A stretch of DNA of 64,000 nucleotides, taken from Demequina activiva (GTDB taxonomy: Bacteria > Actinomycetota > Actinomycetes > Actinomycetales > Demequinaceae). Shown here in pieces: positions 33,814 to 42,825 of this stretch. The stretch spans positions 806,001-870,000 of the forward strand of contig NZ_BONR01000001.1 in assembly GCF_016862815.1 (NCBI RefSeq). Direction: 5' to 3'. The translations under genes were made by a program, and so were the position numbers. How positions within the stretch are numbered: position 1 is the first letter of the stretch; each line of letters starts with the position of its first letter. The notes beneath the pieces are model-generated. The model was not told the DNA's origin. It searched no databases and saw only the letters and a program-made list of their open reading frames with translations.

Positions 33814-35124
33814 ATGTCCTTCGCGCGCGATCTGTCCCGGCTGTGGCGCGCGCGAGGGTTCCGCCGCCTCGCGTACGTGCGACTGCTGTCCCAGGGCGGC
33901 GACGGGATGTTCCAGGTGGGCATCGCGGCGGCCTTCTTCTTCGACCCCACCACCGCGACCACGCCGCAGGCCATCGCGGCTGGCTTCGCCGTGCTGCTCG
34001 CGCCGTTCACCATCGTGGGGCCGTTCGTGGGGCCGCTCATCGACCGGTGGCAGCGCCAACGCATCCTGCTCATGGGGAACCTGGTGCGGGTGGGGCTGGT
34101 CGCTGCGATCTGCGGGATGCTCGCCATCGACGGGCCCGAATGGTCGCTGTACGTGCTCGCACTGCTGACGCTGTCCGTCAACCGCTTCCTGCTCGCCGCC
34201 ATGACCGCGGGCATCCCCCGCGTGGTCGAGCCCCAGGACCTGCTCACGGCCAACGCGATCCTTCCCACCCTCGGCACGGTCGCGGCGGCCATCGGAGGAG
34301 CGGTGGGAGGCATCGCGACGTTCCTCGCTCCGGATGCGAGCGACGCGGGGCTGGCCTTCGCGGCGCTGGCCTGCTCGGGCGCCACGTTCGCGCTGTCTTC
34401 CTGGACCACCGTGCTCATCGGGCGGCGCGAGCTGGGACCGGAGGACCCCCTGGAACGGCTCCGCTTCGTCGCTCAGGTGCGCGAGCTGGGCGGGGAGCTC
34501 GCCGAGGCCGTGCGCTATCTGCACGCCAGGGTCACACCGCTTCAGGCGCTGCTCGTGATGGCGGCGCAGCGGTTGCTCTACGGGATCATGTTCGTCGCGT
34601 CGATCCTGATCTCGCGGCACGTGCTGGGCGACCCGGACAAGCCGGAGGAGGCACTCGGTCGCTTCACGATCGTGGTGGGCTTCGCCGCGGTGGGCTTCGG
34701 CCTTGCCGCTGTGCTGACACCGGTGTTCAAGGAGCGCTTCTCGCGACATGCGTGGATCGTGCTGTGCCTCCTGATCGGGGCCGCGGGCCAGACCATGCTC
34801 GCGATCTCCTCCGCGCCGTGGGCGCTGTTCGCCGCCGCGGTGGTGGTGAGCTTCGCGGTGCAGGGCGCCAAGATCGCGGTGGACACCATCGTCCAGCGCG
34901 ACACGGAGGACCGCGTGCGGGGGCGCGCGTTCACGCTCTACGACATGGCCTACAACGTGGCGTTCATCCTGTCCGCGGTGATCGGCGGGCTGGTGCTGCC
35001 GGACAACGGGTACTCGCAGCCGTTCATGGCGGCGCTGGTGCTGCTCTACGTCGGGTCGGCTGCGGTGTTCGCGCGTGCTCCCCGCGAGCCGGCGCCGGCG
35101 CCGGTCCCCCGCTCCCTGAAGTAG
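33814..35124 (+). CDS. MFS transporter
   Basis: 436 residues, about twelve hydrophobic segments, with the loop DRWQRQRILLMGNLVRV after helix 2 resembling the MFS D-R-x-x-R-R motif. The family looks like actinobacterial efflux-type MFS_3 permeases (EntS/tetV-like). The substrate is unknown. The promoter is leaderless-like. A repeat element (35121-35180) begins directly at its stop codon. Confidence 0.85.
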   Translation: MSFARDLSRLWRARGFRRLAYVRLLSQGGDGMFQVGIAAAFFFDPTTATTPQAIAAGFAVLLAPFTIVGPFVGPLIDRWQRQRILLMGNLVRVGLVAAICGMLAIDGPEWSLYVLALLTLSVNRFLLAAMTAGIPRVVEPQDLLTANAILPTLGTVAAAIGGAVGGIATFLAPDASDAGLAFAALACSGATFALSSWTTVLIGRRELGPEDPLERLRFVAQVRELGGELAEAVRYLHARVTPLQALLVMAAQRLLYGIMFVASILISRHVLGDPDKPEEALGRFTIVVGFAAVGFGLAAVLTPVFKERFSRHAWIVLCLLIGAAGQTMLAISSAPWALFAAAVVVSFAVQGAKIAVDTIVQRDTEDRVRGRAFTLYDMAYNVAFILSAVIGGLVLPDNGYSQPFMAALVLLYVGSAAVFARAPREPAPAPVPRSLK

Positions 35125-35180
35125 GCAACTCATGTACACGTCTCGCGCGCATGGGTCGTTGGCGAGGCACATCACGTACT
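35121..35180 (-). repeat. Dispersed repeat family B, copy 1 (inverted)
   Basis: Read on the minus strand it has TGCCTC and, 42 bp further, GTACATGAGTTGCCTAC. The half-site consensus is GTGacCATGAGTTGCCT. It contains the stop codon of the AbiEi/DUF559 gene and begins at the MFS stop. It is inverted relative to copies 36191-36254 and 38357-38420. Confidence 0.6.
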
Positions 35181-36080
35181 CAGACGACGCGCCTCCAGCG
35201 TGTCGCGGACCATGTCTCGACACCAGTCGGGGCGTTGCTCCACGTCTCCGTACCCGAACCGCAAGGTAAGGATCCCGATGGTCGCGAGCGTCGCGTCCCG
35301 ACGGATGTCCCGCACGCGCTGCGCCGGCTCCGCGTGAAACTCGGAGCCGTCGAACTCGACCGCCGTCCTTGTCTGCGCGTCATACGCGTCCAACCGGAAC
35401 AGCTCGCCGCGGACCCGTAGCCGATGCTGCCGGACGATGGACTCGAAGCCCCGGCCCACGAGGATCTCCTCCGCGCCGCGCTCCTCGAGGTAGCTCTCCA
35501 CGCCGTCCTGAGCCAACGCGCACCGGCGCAACAAGGACGCGCGGCCGCGTGCGCGAGGCAAGGAGTCCAGATGCAGGCGCACCGCTTCTGGATCGACGAG
35601 GTTCGAACGCGTGAGGCGGTACACCAGCTCCGCGCGCTCGCGCTCAGGCGCTCGGCCGTAGGCGTGGACAAGCGCGAGAGCGCTATCGACGAGCGTCGCA
35701 CCGTCGGGCCGCGTGAGCACCACCGGTGGCACGTAGGTGGTGCTGGTGATGCGCAGCCACGGGGCCGACGGTCGGTGCCGCCAGCGTGGAACCCGAAGGT
35801 CCACGACGGCGGGCGGCAACGGTAGGAGACCGGCGTCGAAGAGCGCTCCGGCGCCCGTGAGAGCGCAGCCATCCGGTCCCCACATCGCGGCGGCATGCGA
35901 ACGAACGGCCCAAGACTCCGCGTGCAGCGATGCCGCGTAGCGGTCCGGAAGCACGCGAGTGATCTCACCGCGGGTGATCGCGGCCCGGACCCCACCTCGA
36001 CTCGCGCCCCGCATGAGCTCCGCGAGAGAGAAGCTCGCGGGCGTCGACTCCAGGAAGGAGACCAGATCTGCAAGCGACAT
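35172..36080 (-). CDS. AbiEi-type helix-turn-helix protein fused to a DUF559/Vsr-like nuclease domain
   Basis: 302 residues. The N-terminal 50 residues (SLADLVSFLESTPASFSLAELMRG, then VRAAITRGEITRVLPDRYAA) match the AbiEi antitoxin winged helix. The C-terminal 100 residues carry VEFDGSEFHAEPAQRVRDIRRD and a Phe-Gly-Tyr segment, the E-F-D-G core of the DUF559 restriction-endonuclease-like fold. No toxin gene is adjacent, so it may act alone. Such genes are common and highly mobile in Micrococcales. It is flanked by inverted copies of repeat family B. ATG 36080 is chosen where homology begins. Confidence 0.75.
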   Translation of the reverse strand: MSLADLVSFLESTPASFSLAELMRGASRGGVRAAITRGEITRVLPDRYAASLHAESWAVRSHAAAMWGPDGCALTGAGALFDAGLLPLPPAVVDLRVPRWRHRPSAPWLRITSTTYVPPVVLTRPDGATLVDSALALVHAYGRAPERERAELVYRLTRSNLVDPEAVRLHLDSLPRARGRASLLRRCALAQDGVESYLEERGAEEILVGRGFESIVRQHRLRVRGELFRLDAYDAQTRTAVEFDGSEFHAEPAQRVRDIRRDATLATIGILTLRFGYGDVEQRPDWCRDMVRDTLEARRLST

Positions 36081-36190
36081 GGGTGCGGTGTACCGCGGCC
36101 GAGCGCGTCCTCGCGAGCGATAGCCCACGTGCCCGTGCAGAGCAGCGTCCTCCGACGCGGCTGTGGAGAGTGCCGACCAGGGCCTGCGAC

Positions 36191-36254
36191 GGAGTGACCA
36201 TGAGGTGCCTCGTCAGCCGTGGCAGGAGCAGATCGTGAGCGTGAGTTGCCTAGT
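36191..36254 (+). repeat. Dispersed repeat family B, copy 2
   Basis: GTGACCATGAGGTGCCTC is followed 41 bp later by GTGAGCGTGAGTTGCCTAG. It lies upstream of the AbiEi/DUF559 gene, in inverted orientation to copy 1 and in direct orientation to copy 3. Confidence 0.6.
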
Positions 36255-36863
36255 TCAGAGGGGTGGGGTCGACGGCGGCGGTGGCGACGGCAGCTCGGTG
36301 GTGACGGCGGCCGATGCGGCCGTGCGGCGAGCGTCCCGGCGCGCCTGGCGGGCTTCCTGAGTGGGGCGCGCGAGCAGGGCGTTCGCGATCGAGCCCACGG
36401 CGAGGACCATGCCGACGAACCCACTGACGGCGTCTCCCACCATGATGAAGGCCGCCGTGCCGTACAGCACGCCCGCGATGGGCACGGCGGCGACGGACAG
36501 CATCGCGAAGCGCGGCCAGGGCCCCCGCCGCGAGCGCAGATGGCCCATCACGATGACGAGGACGCCGAGCACCACGGTCGCGAGGCCCAGCACCGGCAGC
36601 ACCAGCTGCTCAAGGCTCCGCAGCGCGCTACCGGATGACGCGCCCGAGTCGAACGTGGGCTGGAAGGCGACTCCCATCAGCACAGCGGCGCCGGCGTAGA
36701 GCGTCATGGGCAACGCGATGATCCAGGTGAGCAGGGGCAACGGGTAGCGAGCAGCCAACGACGCCCGCGTCGCCCTCGACGAGAGCCAGACGATCCCGTA
36801 GACCAGCGCCACCGCGGCGCCCAGCGCAGGCACCGCGAAGAACACCAGCACGCCCGGCGTCAT
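36255..36863 (-). CDS. Uncharacterised four- to five-helix membrane protein
   Basis: 202 residues starting MTPGVLVFFAVPALGAAVAL, with about five hydrophobic segments and a C-terminal tail rich in Arg and Ala, then Pro/Ser (ELPSPPPPSTPPL). I do not recognise the family. It overlaps pcnA by 4 bp (ATGA at 36860-36863), so it is the last gene of a pcnA operon. Confidence 0.75.
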   Translation of the reverse strand: MTPGVLVFFAVPALGAAVALVYGIVWLSSRATRASLAARYPLPLLTWIIALPMTLYAGAAVLMGVAFQPTFDSGASSGSALRSLEQLVLPVLGLATVVLGVLVIVMGHLRSRRGPWPRFAMLSVAAVPIAGVLYGTAAFIMVGDAVSGFVGMVLAVGSIANALLARPTQEARQARRDARRTAASAAVTTELPSPPPPSTPPL

Positions 36864-38329
36864 GAGCCCTGCCCCTTCCACCAGGCGAGGAGCTCCTCGC
36901 GCGCGCGCTCGAGCGGCAGCGGGCCGTGCTCCATCCTGACCTCCAGCATGTGCCGATATGCCATGCCCACCTCCCGGCCGGGCCCGATCCCGAGGATTTC
37001 CATGATCTGGTTGCCGTCGAGGTCCGGGCGGATGGAGTCGATCTCCTCCTGCTCCCGCAGGTCCGCGATGCGCTGCTCGAGGTCGTCGTAGGCGAAGGAC
37101 AGTCGCTCGGCCCGGCGCCGGTTGCGCGTGGTGACGTCCGCGCGCGTGAGGCGGTGAAGCCGTTCGAGCTGGTCGCCGGCGTCGGTCACGTACCGGCGCA
37201 CCGCGGAGTCGGACCAGCGCGCGTCGACGTAGCCGTGGAAGCGCAGGTGCAGCTCGACGAGGTGGGAGACGGCCTTGATGGTGTCCTTGTCGAAGCGCAG
37301 CTCCTTCATGCGCCGCCGCGTCATCTTGGCGCCCACCACCTCGTGGTGGTGGAACGAGACGCCCCCGCCGGGCTCGTGGCGCTTGGTGGGGGGCTTGCCG
37401 ATGTCGTGCAGCAGCGCCGCCAGGCGCAGGATGAGATCGGGGGCGGGAACGGCCCCGTCGGGACCTGTCTCCAGGTCGATCGCCTGCTCCACCACGGTGA
37501 GCGTGTGCTCGTACACATCCTTGTGATGGTGGTGCTCGTCCACTTCGAGCTTCAGCGCGGGCAGCTCGGGCAACACATGCTCCGCGACGCCGGAGTCCAC
37601 GAGCCCCGCCAGCCCGGCCCTGACGTGCGACCCCAGCAGGAGCTTCGTGAGCTCGTCTCGCACGCGCTCGGCGCTGACCATCGAGATGCGCTCGGCCAGT
37701 CGCGACATGGCGGCGAAGGTCACCGGCTCGATCTCGAAGCCCAGCTGCGACGCGAAGCGCGCCGCGCGCATCATCCGCAGCGGATCGTCGCCAAAGGACA
37801 CCTCGGCCTCGACCGGCGTGCGCAGCAGTCCGCCACCCAGGTCCTCGAGCCCGCCGTGAAGGTCCACGAACTCCTTGGACGGCAGCCGGACGGCCATCGC
37901 GTTGACGGTGAAGTCCCGCCTCGCGAGATCGCCGTCGAGCGAGTCTCCGAACGCGACCACGGGCTTGCGCGTCACGCCGTCGTACTCGTCCGCGCGAAAG
38001 GTGGTGATCTCCACGACGAGGTCCCCGCGGCGCCCGCCGATGGTCCCGAACTCGCGACCCATGTCCCAGGTGGAGCGGGTCCACTGACGCAGCAGCGCCT
38101 CGGTGTCATTGGGCCGCGCGGACGTCGCGAAGTCGAGGTCCGAGCTCGAGCGCCCCAGGAACGCGTCGCGCACGGGGCCGCCGACGAGCGCGAACTCGTG
38201 ACCCGCGCCGTCGAACAGGGCGGCGAGGTCGAGGACCTCGGCCGGGAGGGCATCCCAGAGGTGCTCGGCGCGCTGGCGCAGCACGTCCATCGACGGCAGG
38301 GCGGGGGTCTGGGTCACGCCCACCAGCAT
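36860..38329 (-). CDS. pcnA: CCA tRNA nucleotidyltransferase / poly(A) polymerase-family protein
   Basis: 489 residues. Nucleotidyltransferase head ALVGGPVRDAFLGR near residue 48 and SDLDFATSA (catalytic Asp pair). The RNA-binding neck contains FGDDPLRMMRAARFASQLGF. A C-terminal HD domain (LLHDIGKP near residue 315, HHHEVVGA) follows. It completes the 3' CCA end of tRNAs. The gene is usually found near the origin in actinobacteria, as here, divergent from the Nudix-murJ operon. Confidence 0.94.
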   Translation of the reverse strand: MLVGVTQTPALPSMDVLRQRAEHLWDALPAEVLDLAALFDGAGHEFALVGGPVRDAFLGRSSSDLDFATSARPNDTEALLRQWTRSTWDMGREFGTIGGRRGDLVVEITTFRADEYDGVTRKPVVAFGDSLDGDLARRDFTVNAMAVRLPSKEFVDLHGGLEDLGGGLLRTPVEAEVSFGDDPLRMMRAARFASQLGFEIEPVTFAAMSRLAERISMVSAERVRDELTKLLLGSHVRAGLAGLVDSGVAEHVLPELPALKLEVDEHHHHKDVYEHTLTVVEQAIDLETGPDGAVPAPDLILRLAALLHDIGKPPTKRHEPGGGVSFHHHEVVGAKMTRRRMKELRFDKDTIKAVSHLVELHLRFHGYVDARWSDSAVRRYVTDAGDQLERLHRLTRADVTTRNRRRAERLSFAYDDLEQRIADLREQEEIDSIRPDLDGNQIMEILGIGPGREVGMAYRHMLEVRMEHGPLPLERAREELLAWWKGQGS

Positions 38330-38356
38330 CTCAGATGGGCGGCGGGAGGAGCACGC

Positions 38357-38420
38357 GTGACCATCAGTTGCCTCTCGAGGGACGATGCGCGCAGGAACGT
38401 GGACATGAGTTGCCTACGTC
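38357..38420 (+). repeat. Dispersed repeat family B, copy 3
   Basis: GTGACCATCAGTTGCCTC is followed 42 bp later by GTGGACATGAGTTGCCTAC. A weaker inverted third half-site, AGGGCAATTCGGACAC, is at 38429-38444. It lies in the divergent gap between pcnA and the Nudix gene. Confidence 0.6.
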
Positions 38421-38488
38421 GGGGAGGGAGGGCAATTCGGACACGCCAGGTGCCGGGCGGGGCGACTCGGCTCCCGGCCCCGGCTCGT

Positions 38489-38494
38489 TAGAGT
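38489..38494 (+). promoter_or_regulatory. -10 box of leaderless promoter (Nudix-murJ operon)
   Basis: TAGAGT ends 6 nt before ATG 38501, with no ribosome site between. The same CGTTAGAGTGA string precedes the CPBP gene. Confidence 0.5.
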
Positions 38495-38500
38495 GAGCGC

Positions 38501-39046
38501 ATGTCTCGTCCGTCCGATCCGCGTCCCCACGCGACCCCGCGGCCACCCGCGGGTCACGTGATGCGACAGCGGCGAGACTCGGCTGCGCGGCGCTCCGCAC
38601 AGCTCCCCGTCTCCAACGAGACGTCCGCGGGCGGCATCGCCGTCCGGGTCGAGGACGGTGTCGCCTACGCCGCGTGCATCGGCCGCCGCAACCGTGCAGG
38701 GCGGCTCGAGTGGTGCCTGCCCAAAGGGCACATCGAAGGCGACGAGACGCCCGAGCAGGCGGCGATCCGCGAGGTCGCGGAGGAGACGGGCATCGATGCG
38801 GACATCATTCGCCCCATCGGGGTGATCGACTACTGGTTCACCGGCGACGATCGACGCGTGCACAAGGTGGTTCACCATTTCCTGATGGAGGCCAAGGGGG
38901 GCATCATCACCACCGAGAACGATCCCGATCACGAGGCGGAGGTCGCGGAGTGGATCCGCGTGAGCGACCTCGGCGGCAGGCTCGCCTTCCCGAACGAGCG
39001 CAAGATGGCGCAGGTGGCCGCCGACCTGCTCGCGATCGCGCCGTGA
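38501..39046 (+). CDS. Nudix hydrolase
   Basis: 181 residues. The complete Nudix box runs from G76 to I98 (G-x5-E-x7-R-E-V-x-E-E-x-G-I). The motif [12 protein letters not shown] precedes it, and the long basic N-terminus (about 40 residues) is not part of the domain. It resembles MutT/Ap4A-hydrolase-type members, but the substrate is unknown. It opens the Nudix-DUF6049-murJ-pseudokinase operon, overlapping the DUF6049 start by 4 bp. Confidence 0.9.
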   Translation: MSRPSDPRPHATPRPPAGHVMRQRRDSAARRSAQLPVSNETSAGGIAVRVEDGVAYAACIGRRNRAGRLEWCLPKGHIEGDETPEQAAIREVAEETGIDADIIRPIGVIDYWFTGDDRRVHKVVHHFLMEAKGGIITTENDPDHEAEVAEWIRVSDLGGRLAFPNERKMAQVAADLLAIAP

Positions 39047-41106
39047 AGCGCTCGATCGCGGCCGCAGCAGCGGCCATGGCGGTGGCGCTGCTCGCACCGG
39101 CGATGGCGGCGGCCGCGGCACCGGCGCGAACGCCGCTGGCCACCGAGACCGAGGCTCCGGTCACGGCGACCGTCTCGTCCTTCGGGTCCGCGGTGGTCGA
39201 GCCCGGCGGTGCTGTGGGCGCCTCCGTGTCCGTGCACAACCCTGGAGCGCTGCCGGTGGACCAGGTCGTGGTCTCGATGCACGTCACCCAGCAGCCGCTC
39301 GAGTCGTTCGAGTCCCTGGACGCGTTCCTGGAGGACCCGCGCAGCGCGCCGCTGGACCGCGTGACGCAGGAGCCTGAGCCGCCAGCGCCGCCCGAGCCCG
39401 ACGCCGGCGACGACGACGCGGACCCAGCCGCGCCCGAGGACGGGGCGCCAGACGGGACAGGGCCGCCGGAGCCCGAGCCCGCGGGACTGACCATCGATCC
39501 CGGATCGCGCGTGTCGCTGATGGTGTCCTCGTCAGCGGCGAGCCTGGGCCTGCCGGACGGCGAGTGGGGCGTGTACGGCGTGGTGCTCGAGGTCGAGGTG
39601 GGCGCAGACGCCTACCTGGTGGACGCGATGCCCATCACGTGGGCCGGCGCCCCGGTTCCGGAGCTCCCGCTGACCGTGCTCGCGACCGCGCAGGGCCAGC
39701 CCACCCGCGTCGACGCGGTGCTGCGCGCATCGGCCGTGCCCGGCGTCGCGGTCGCACTGGACCCCACCGAGCTCACCACTGCCCAGGTGTTCGACCAGGA
39801 GCTGCTGGGCCGTGAGGTGTTCCGGCTGCCCTCGGGTGATCCCGACCTGACATCGCTCGCGCACGCGCAGGACGAGAACCTGATCGCGCTGGCGCTCGAC
39901 ACTCCCGCCGGCACCACGCTCGGAGCCTTCGGCACGGCGCCGTGGCTCGCGCAGCCCGCCGCGGTCGACGCCTCGACCGCGGCCTGGGCCGACGCCAACG
40001 GCGCCGCCGCGACCCTCGCCCACCCAGGCTCCCCTGGCCACTCCGATGCCGCGGCCGGCGCGGGTGCGCTGGCCGTCGCGGACGGTGGCGGCCCACTGCT
40101 GGTGGCGGACGAACGGCTGAGCACCACGCTGGCCGAGTACCGTCCCGGCTCGGACGCCGCCCGCACGGTGCTCGTCGCACAGTCGGCGCTGACGGCCGAT
40201 GCGGGCGGTGGCGCTCCCGTCCTGGTCGCGCCGGGGCGCTCGTGGCAGCTGGGCGGGACGCAGACATCGGAGGCTCTCGAGGCCCTCGTCGAGGCGCCCT
40301 GGGTGCAGGTGCGGTCCGTGGAGGAGCTGCTGGGCGACGCCGCCACCGCGGTCGCCTTGGAGGCCACCCTCGACACGGACAATGACCTCCCGCTCGCGGA
40401 GATCGAATCCCTCGAGCGGCGTCTCGCGGAGCTGTGGACCCTGTCGACCACGGCCGCGAGTCCCGCGCAGGCCTTCCGGGAATGGGGAGCGCCGGTGGCG
40501 CAGGCGATCCCCACCGCGCTGCGCGGCGACCCCGCGGCCAGGGACGCGGCCGTGGTGGCGGGACTGGAGATGGCTGACGCCACCCTGACCGGCGTCCGGA
40601 TCGCCGAGAGCTCGGACCTGAACCTGCTCGCGGACGCGGGCGACATCCCCATCACGGTGGTCAACGACCTGGATCGTCCCGTCACGGTCACCGTCGAGCT
40701 CACGAGCCTGTCTCCCACGCTCCAGGTGGAGAACCGGCCCGTGGTGACGGTGCCGGCGGGGCGGGAGGTCGTGGCCCCCGTGACCGTCGAGGCCGTGTCA
40801 TCGTCGAACGTCGAGCTCCGTGCGGTGCTGAGGAGCACCACCGGCGTGGCCGTCAGCGATGTGCAGCAGTTCTCCGTGCGCGTGCGGGCGGACTGGGGGA
40901 CCGCGGCGACCGCGATCTTCTCCGTGCTGCTGGTGATGCTCATGGTCGCGGGCATCGTGCGCACCATTCGACGCGGGCGCAAGGACACTCGCACCAGCCC
41001 AGGCGCCGCGCCGGCGACCGCACCGCCCGAGCCGGAGACAGAGGCCGAGCACGAGTCCTACGCCGCGACCGACTCCGAAGGCGGAGACCATGACGGACGC
41101 CGCTGA
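39043..41106 (+). CDS. DUF6049-family secreted/membrane-anchored protein
   Basis: 687 residues. Signal peptide ([22 protein letters not shown]), a large Ala/Pro-rich extracytoplasmic region with an acidic Pro-rich insertion at about residues 105-150, one C-terminal transmembrane segment ([18 protein letters not shown]) and a short basic/acidic cytoplasmic tail. The family is always located just before murJ in actinobacteria, and its function is unknown but presumably envelope-related. GTG 39043 overlaps the Nudix stop by 4 bp. Confidence 0.88.
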   Translation: MKRSIAAAAAAMAVALLAPAMAAAAAPARTPLATETEAPVTATVSSFGSAVVEPGGAVGASVSVHNPGALPVDQVVVSMHVTQQPLESFESLDAFLEDPRSAPLDRVTQEPEPPAPPEPDAGDDDADPAAPEDGAPDGTGPPEPEPAGLTIDPGSRVSLMVSSSAASLGLPDGEWGVYGVVLEVEVGADAYLVDAMPITWAGAPVPELPLTVLATAQGQPTRVDAVLRASAVPGVAVALDPTELTTAQVFDQELLGREVFRLPSGDPDLTSLAHAQDENLIALALDTPAGTTLGAFGTAPWLAQPAAVDASTAAWADANGAAATLAHPGSPGHSDAAAGAGALAVADGGGPLLVADERLSTTLAEYRPGSDAARTVLVAQSALTADAGGGAPVLVAPGRSWQLGGTQTSEALEALVEAPWVQVRSVEELLGDAATAVALEATLDTDNDLPLAEIESLERRLAELWTLSTTAASPAQAFREWGAPVAQAIPTALRGDPAARDAAVVAGLEMADATLTGVRIAESSDLNLLADAGDIPITVVNDLDRPVTVTVELTSLSPTLQVENRPVVTVPAGREVVAPVTVEAVSSSNVELRAVLRSTTGVAVSDVQQFSVRVRADWGTAATAIFSVLLVMLMVAGIVRTIRRGRKDTRTSPGAAPATAPPEPETEAEHESYAATDSEGGDHDGRR

Positions 41107-42778
41107 GCCCAAGCCTGATCCCGAGCTCACCGTGACGGGGAGGCGGCGCCGGTCGTTGCGCAGCTCGACCGCGATCATGGCGGCCGGCACAGGAACCTCG
41201 CGCATCCTGGGCCTGGTGCGCAACGCGATGCTCATCGCCGCGATCGGCGCCAACGCTCCGGCGGCGAACGCCTACGACATCGCCAACAAGCTGCCCAACG
41301 CGATGTTCGCGATCCTCGCCGCCGGCGTGCTCAATGCGGCCCTGGTGCCCCAGATCGTCAAGGCGTTCCAGCGCAAGGGCGGAGAGCGCACGGTCGACAG
41401 GATCCTCACCGTGGGCGGCGTGCTCACGTTGGGCGCGACCATCGTGCTGACGCTGTCCGCCCAGCTGTGGGTGGTGCTCTACACCCGCGACTGGCCGCCG
41501 GAGATGATCGCCTTGGCGACGGCGTTCGCGTTCTGGTGCATCCCGCAGCTGTTCTTCTACGGGCTCTACACCCTGGTGGGTGAGGTGCTCAACGCGCGCG
41601 AGCAGTTCGGGTGGTTCATGTGGGCGCCCGTGCTCAACAACGTGGTCGCGATCGCGGGACTCGGCGCCTACCTCGTGCTGTTCGGGCCCTTCGACGCCGC
41701 GTCACCCGTAGATCCGGAGGACTGGACCGCCGGAGCGATCGCGCTCGTGGGCGGCGTCGCGACCCTGGGCGTGGCGTCGCAGGCCCTGATCCTGATCATC
41801 CCGATGGTCAGGGGCGGCTACCGCTGGCATTGGCGGTGGCGCGGCCCCAAGGGCGAGCTCACCACCATCGGGCGCATCGCCGGCTGGGCGCTCGCCGCGG
41901 TGCTCGTCGAGCAGGTCGCTGTGCTGCTCACCACGCAGGTCGCGGCAGCCGCCAATCCTGACGGCTCGGAGCTGGACATCGCGGGAAACGCCGCGTACTT
42001 CTACGCCTTGTCGCTCTATCTGGTGCCGCACTCGCTGGTGACGGTGTCGATCGCCACCGCGATGTACACCGCGATGGCACGCCATGCCGCGAGCGACGAT
42101 GTCGCCAGCCTGCGCGCCGACCTGTCCCGCGGACTGAGATCCGTGGGGGTCTTCACGGTGTTCGCCACCGTCGCGATGATCGTCATGGCGCCCTATGTGG
42201 TCCGGGTGGTCTACCCGACGACCAAGCCCGCGGAGGCGGCGTCCATCACCGAGGTGCTCATCGCGATGCTGCTGGGCCTGGTGCCCCTGGGCGCCACGGT
42301 GCTGTTCAAGCGCATGTACTTCGTGCTCGAGGACGCCCGCTCCATCTTCTACATGCACATCCCGATGGCCATCGCCTGGGTGGGCGTCGCCTACGGCGTG
42401 ATGGCCCTGACGGAGCCCCGCTGGTGGACGGTGGGCGTGGGCCTGGGGCTCGCCGCGTCCAACTGGGTGGGTGTGATCCTGCGAGCCGGTGGGCTGCGCC
42501 GGCGACTCGACGGACTGGACGGCCGGCGGGTGCTCGTCACCCACGGCAAGGCGCTGCTGGCCGCGGGCGCCGCCGGCGGCATCGGCTGGCTGCTGCTGCA
42601 GCTCGCACCGCCCGCCAGCGAGCTCACGGGCGTGCCAGGCGCCGGCGTGTCCCTGCTCATCGTGATGGGCGTCGGCACGGCCATGATCGCTGTCTACGCC
42701 GCGGGCCTGTGGGCCCTGCGCGTGCGCGAGGCACGCGATGCGGCGGCGCCGCTGCTGCGGCGCCTCGGGCGCCGCTGA
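41090..42778 (+). CDS. murJ: Lipid II flippase MurJ
   Basis: 562 residues with about fourteen hydrophobic segments. The MOP-superfamily features TGTSRILGLVRNAMLIAAIG and ANAYDIANKLPNAMFAILA are near the N-terminus. It moves lipid II to the outer membrane face for cell-wall synthesis. It overlaps the DUF6049 gene by 17 bp and is followed by a separate pseudokinase gene 47 bp later, whereas in mycobacteria that domain is fused to MurJ. Confidence 0.95.
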   Translation: MTDAAEPKPDPELTVTGRRRRSLRSSTAIMAAGTGTSRILGLVRNAMLIAAIGANAPAANAYDIANKLPNAMFAILAAGVLNAALVPQIVKAFQRKGGERTVDRILTVGGVLTLGATIVLTLSAQLWVVLYTRDWPPEMIALATAFAFWCIPQLFFYGLYTLVGEVLNAREQFGWFMWAPVLNNVVAIAGLGAYLVLFGPFDAASPVDPEDWTAGAIALVGGVATLGVASQALILIIPMVRGGYRWHWRWRGPKGELTTIGRIAGWALAAVLVEQVAVLLTTQVAAAANPDGSELDIAGNAAYFYALSLYLVPHSLVTVSIATAMYTAMARHAASDDVASLRADLSRGLRSVGVFTVFATVAMIVMAPYVVRVVYPTTKPAEAASITEVLIAMLLGLVPLGATVLFKRMYFVLEDARSIFYMHIPMAIAWVGVAYGVMALTEPRWWTVGVGLGLAASNWVGVILRAGGLRRRLDGLDGRRVLVTHGKALLAAGAAGGIGWLLLQLAPPASELTGVPGAGVSLLIVMGVGTAMIAVYAAGLWALRVREARDAAAPLLRRLGRR

Positions 42779-42825
42779 GACCCGATTAGGATGAGACTCC
42801 GGCTACATCAATCGGGGGTTACGAC

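Noticed and set aside
36191-38420. Paired GAGTTGCCT half-sites as a minimal CRISPR array
   Set aside because: Only two repeats per copy, repeats of about 17 bp, the interval is itself partly conserved between copies, and there are no cas genes.
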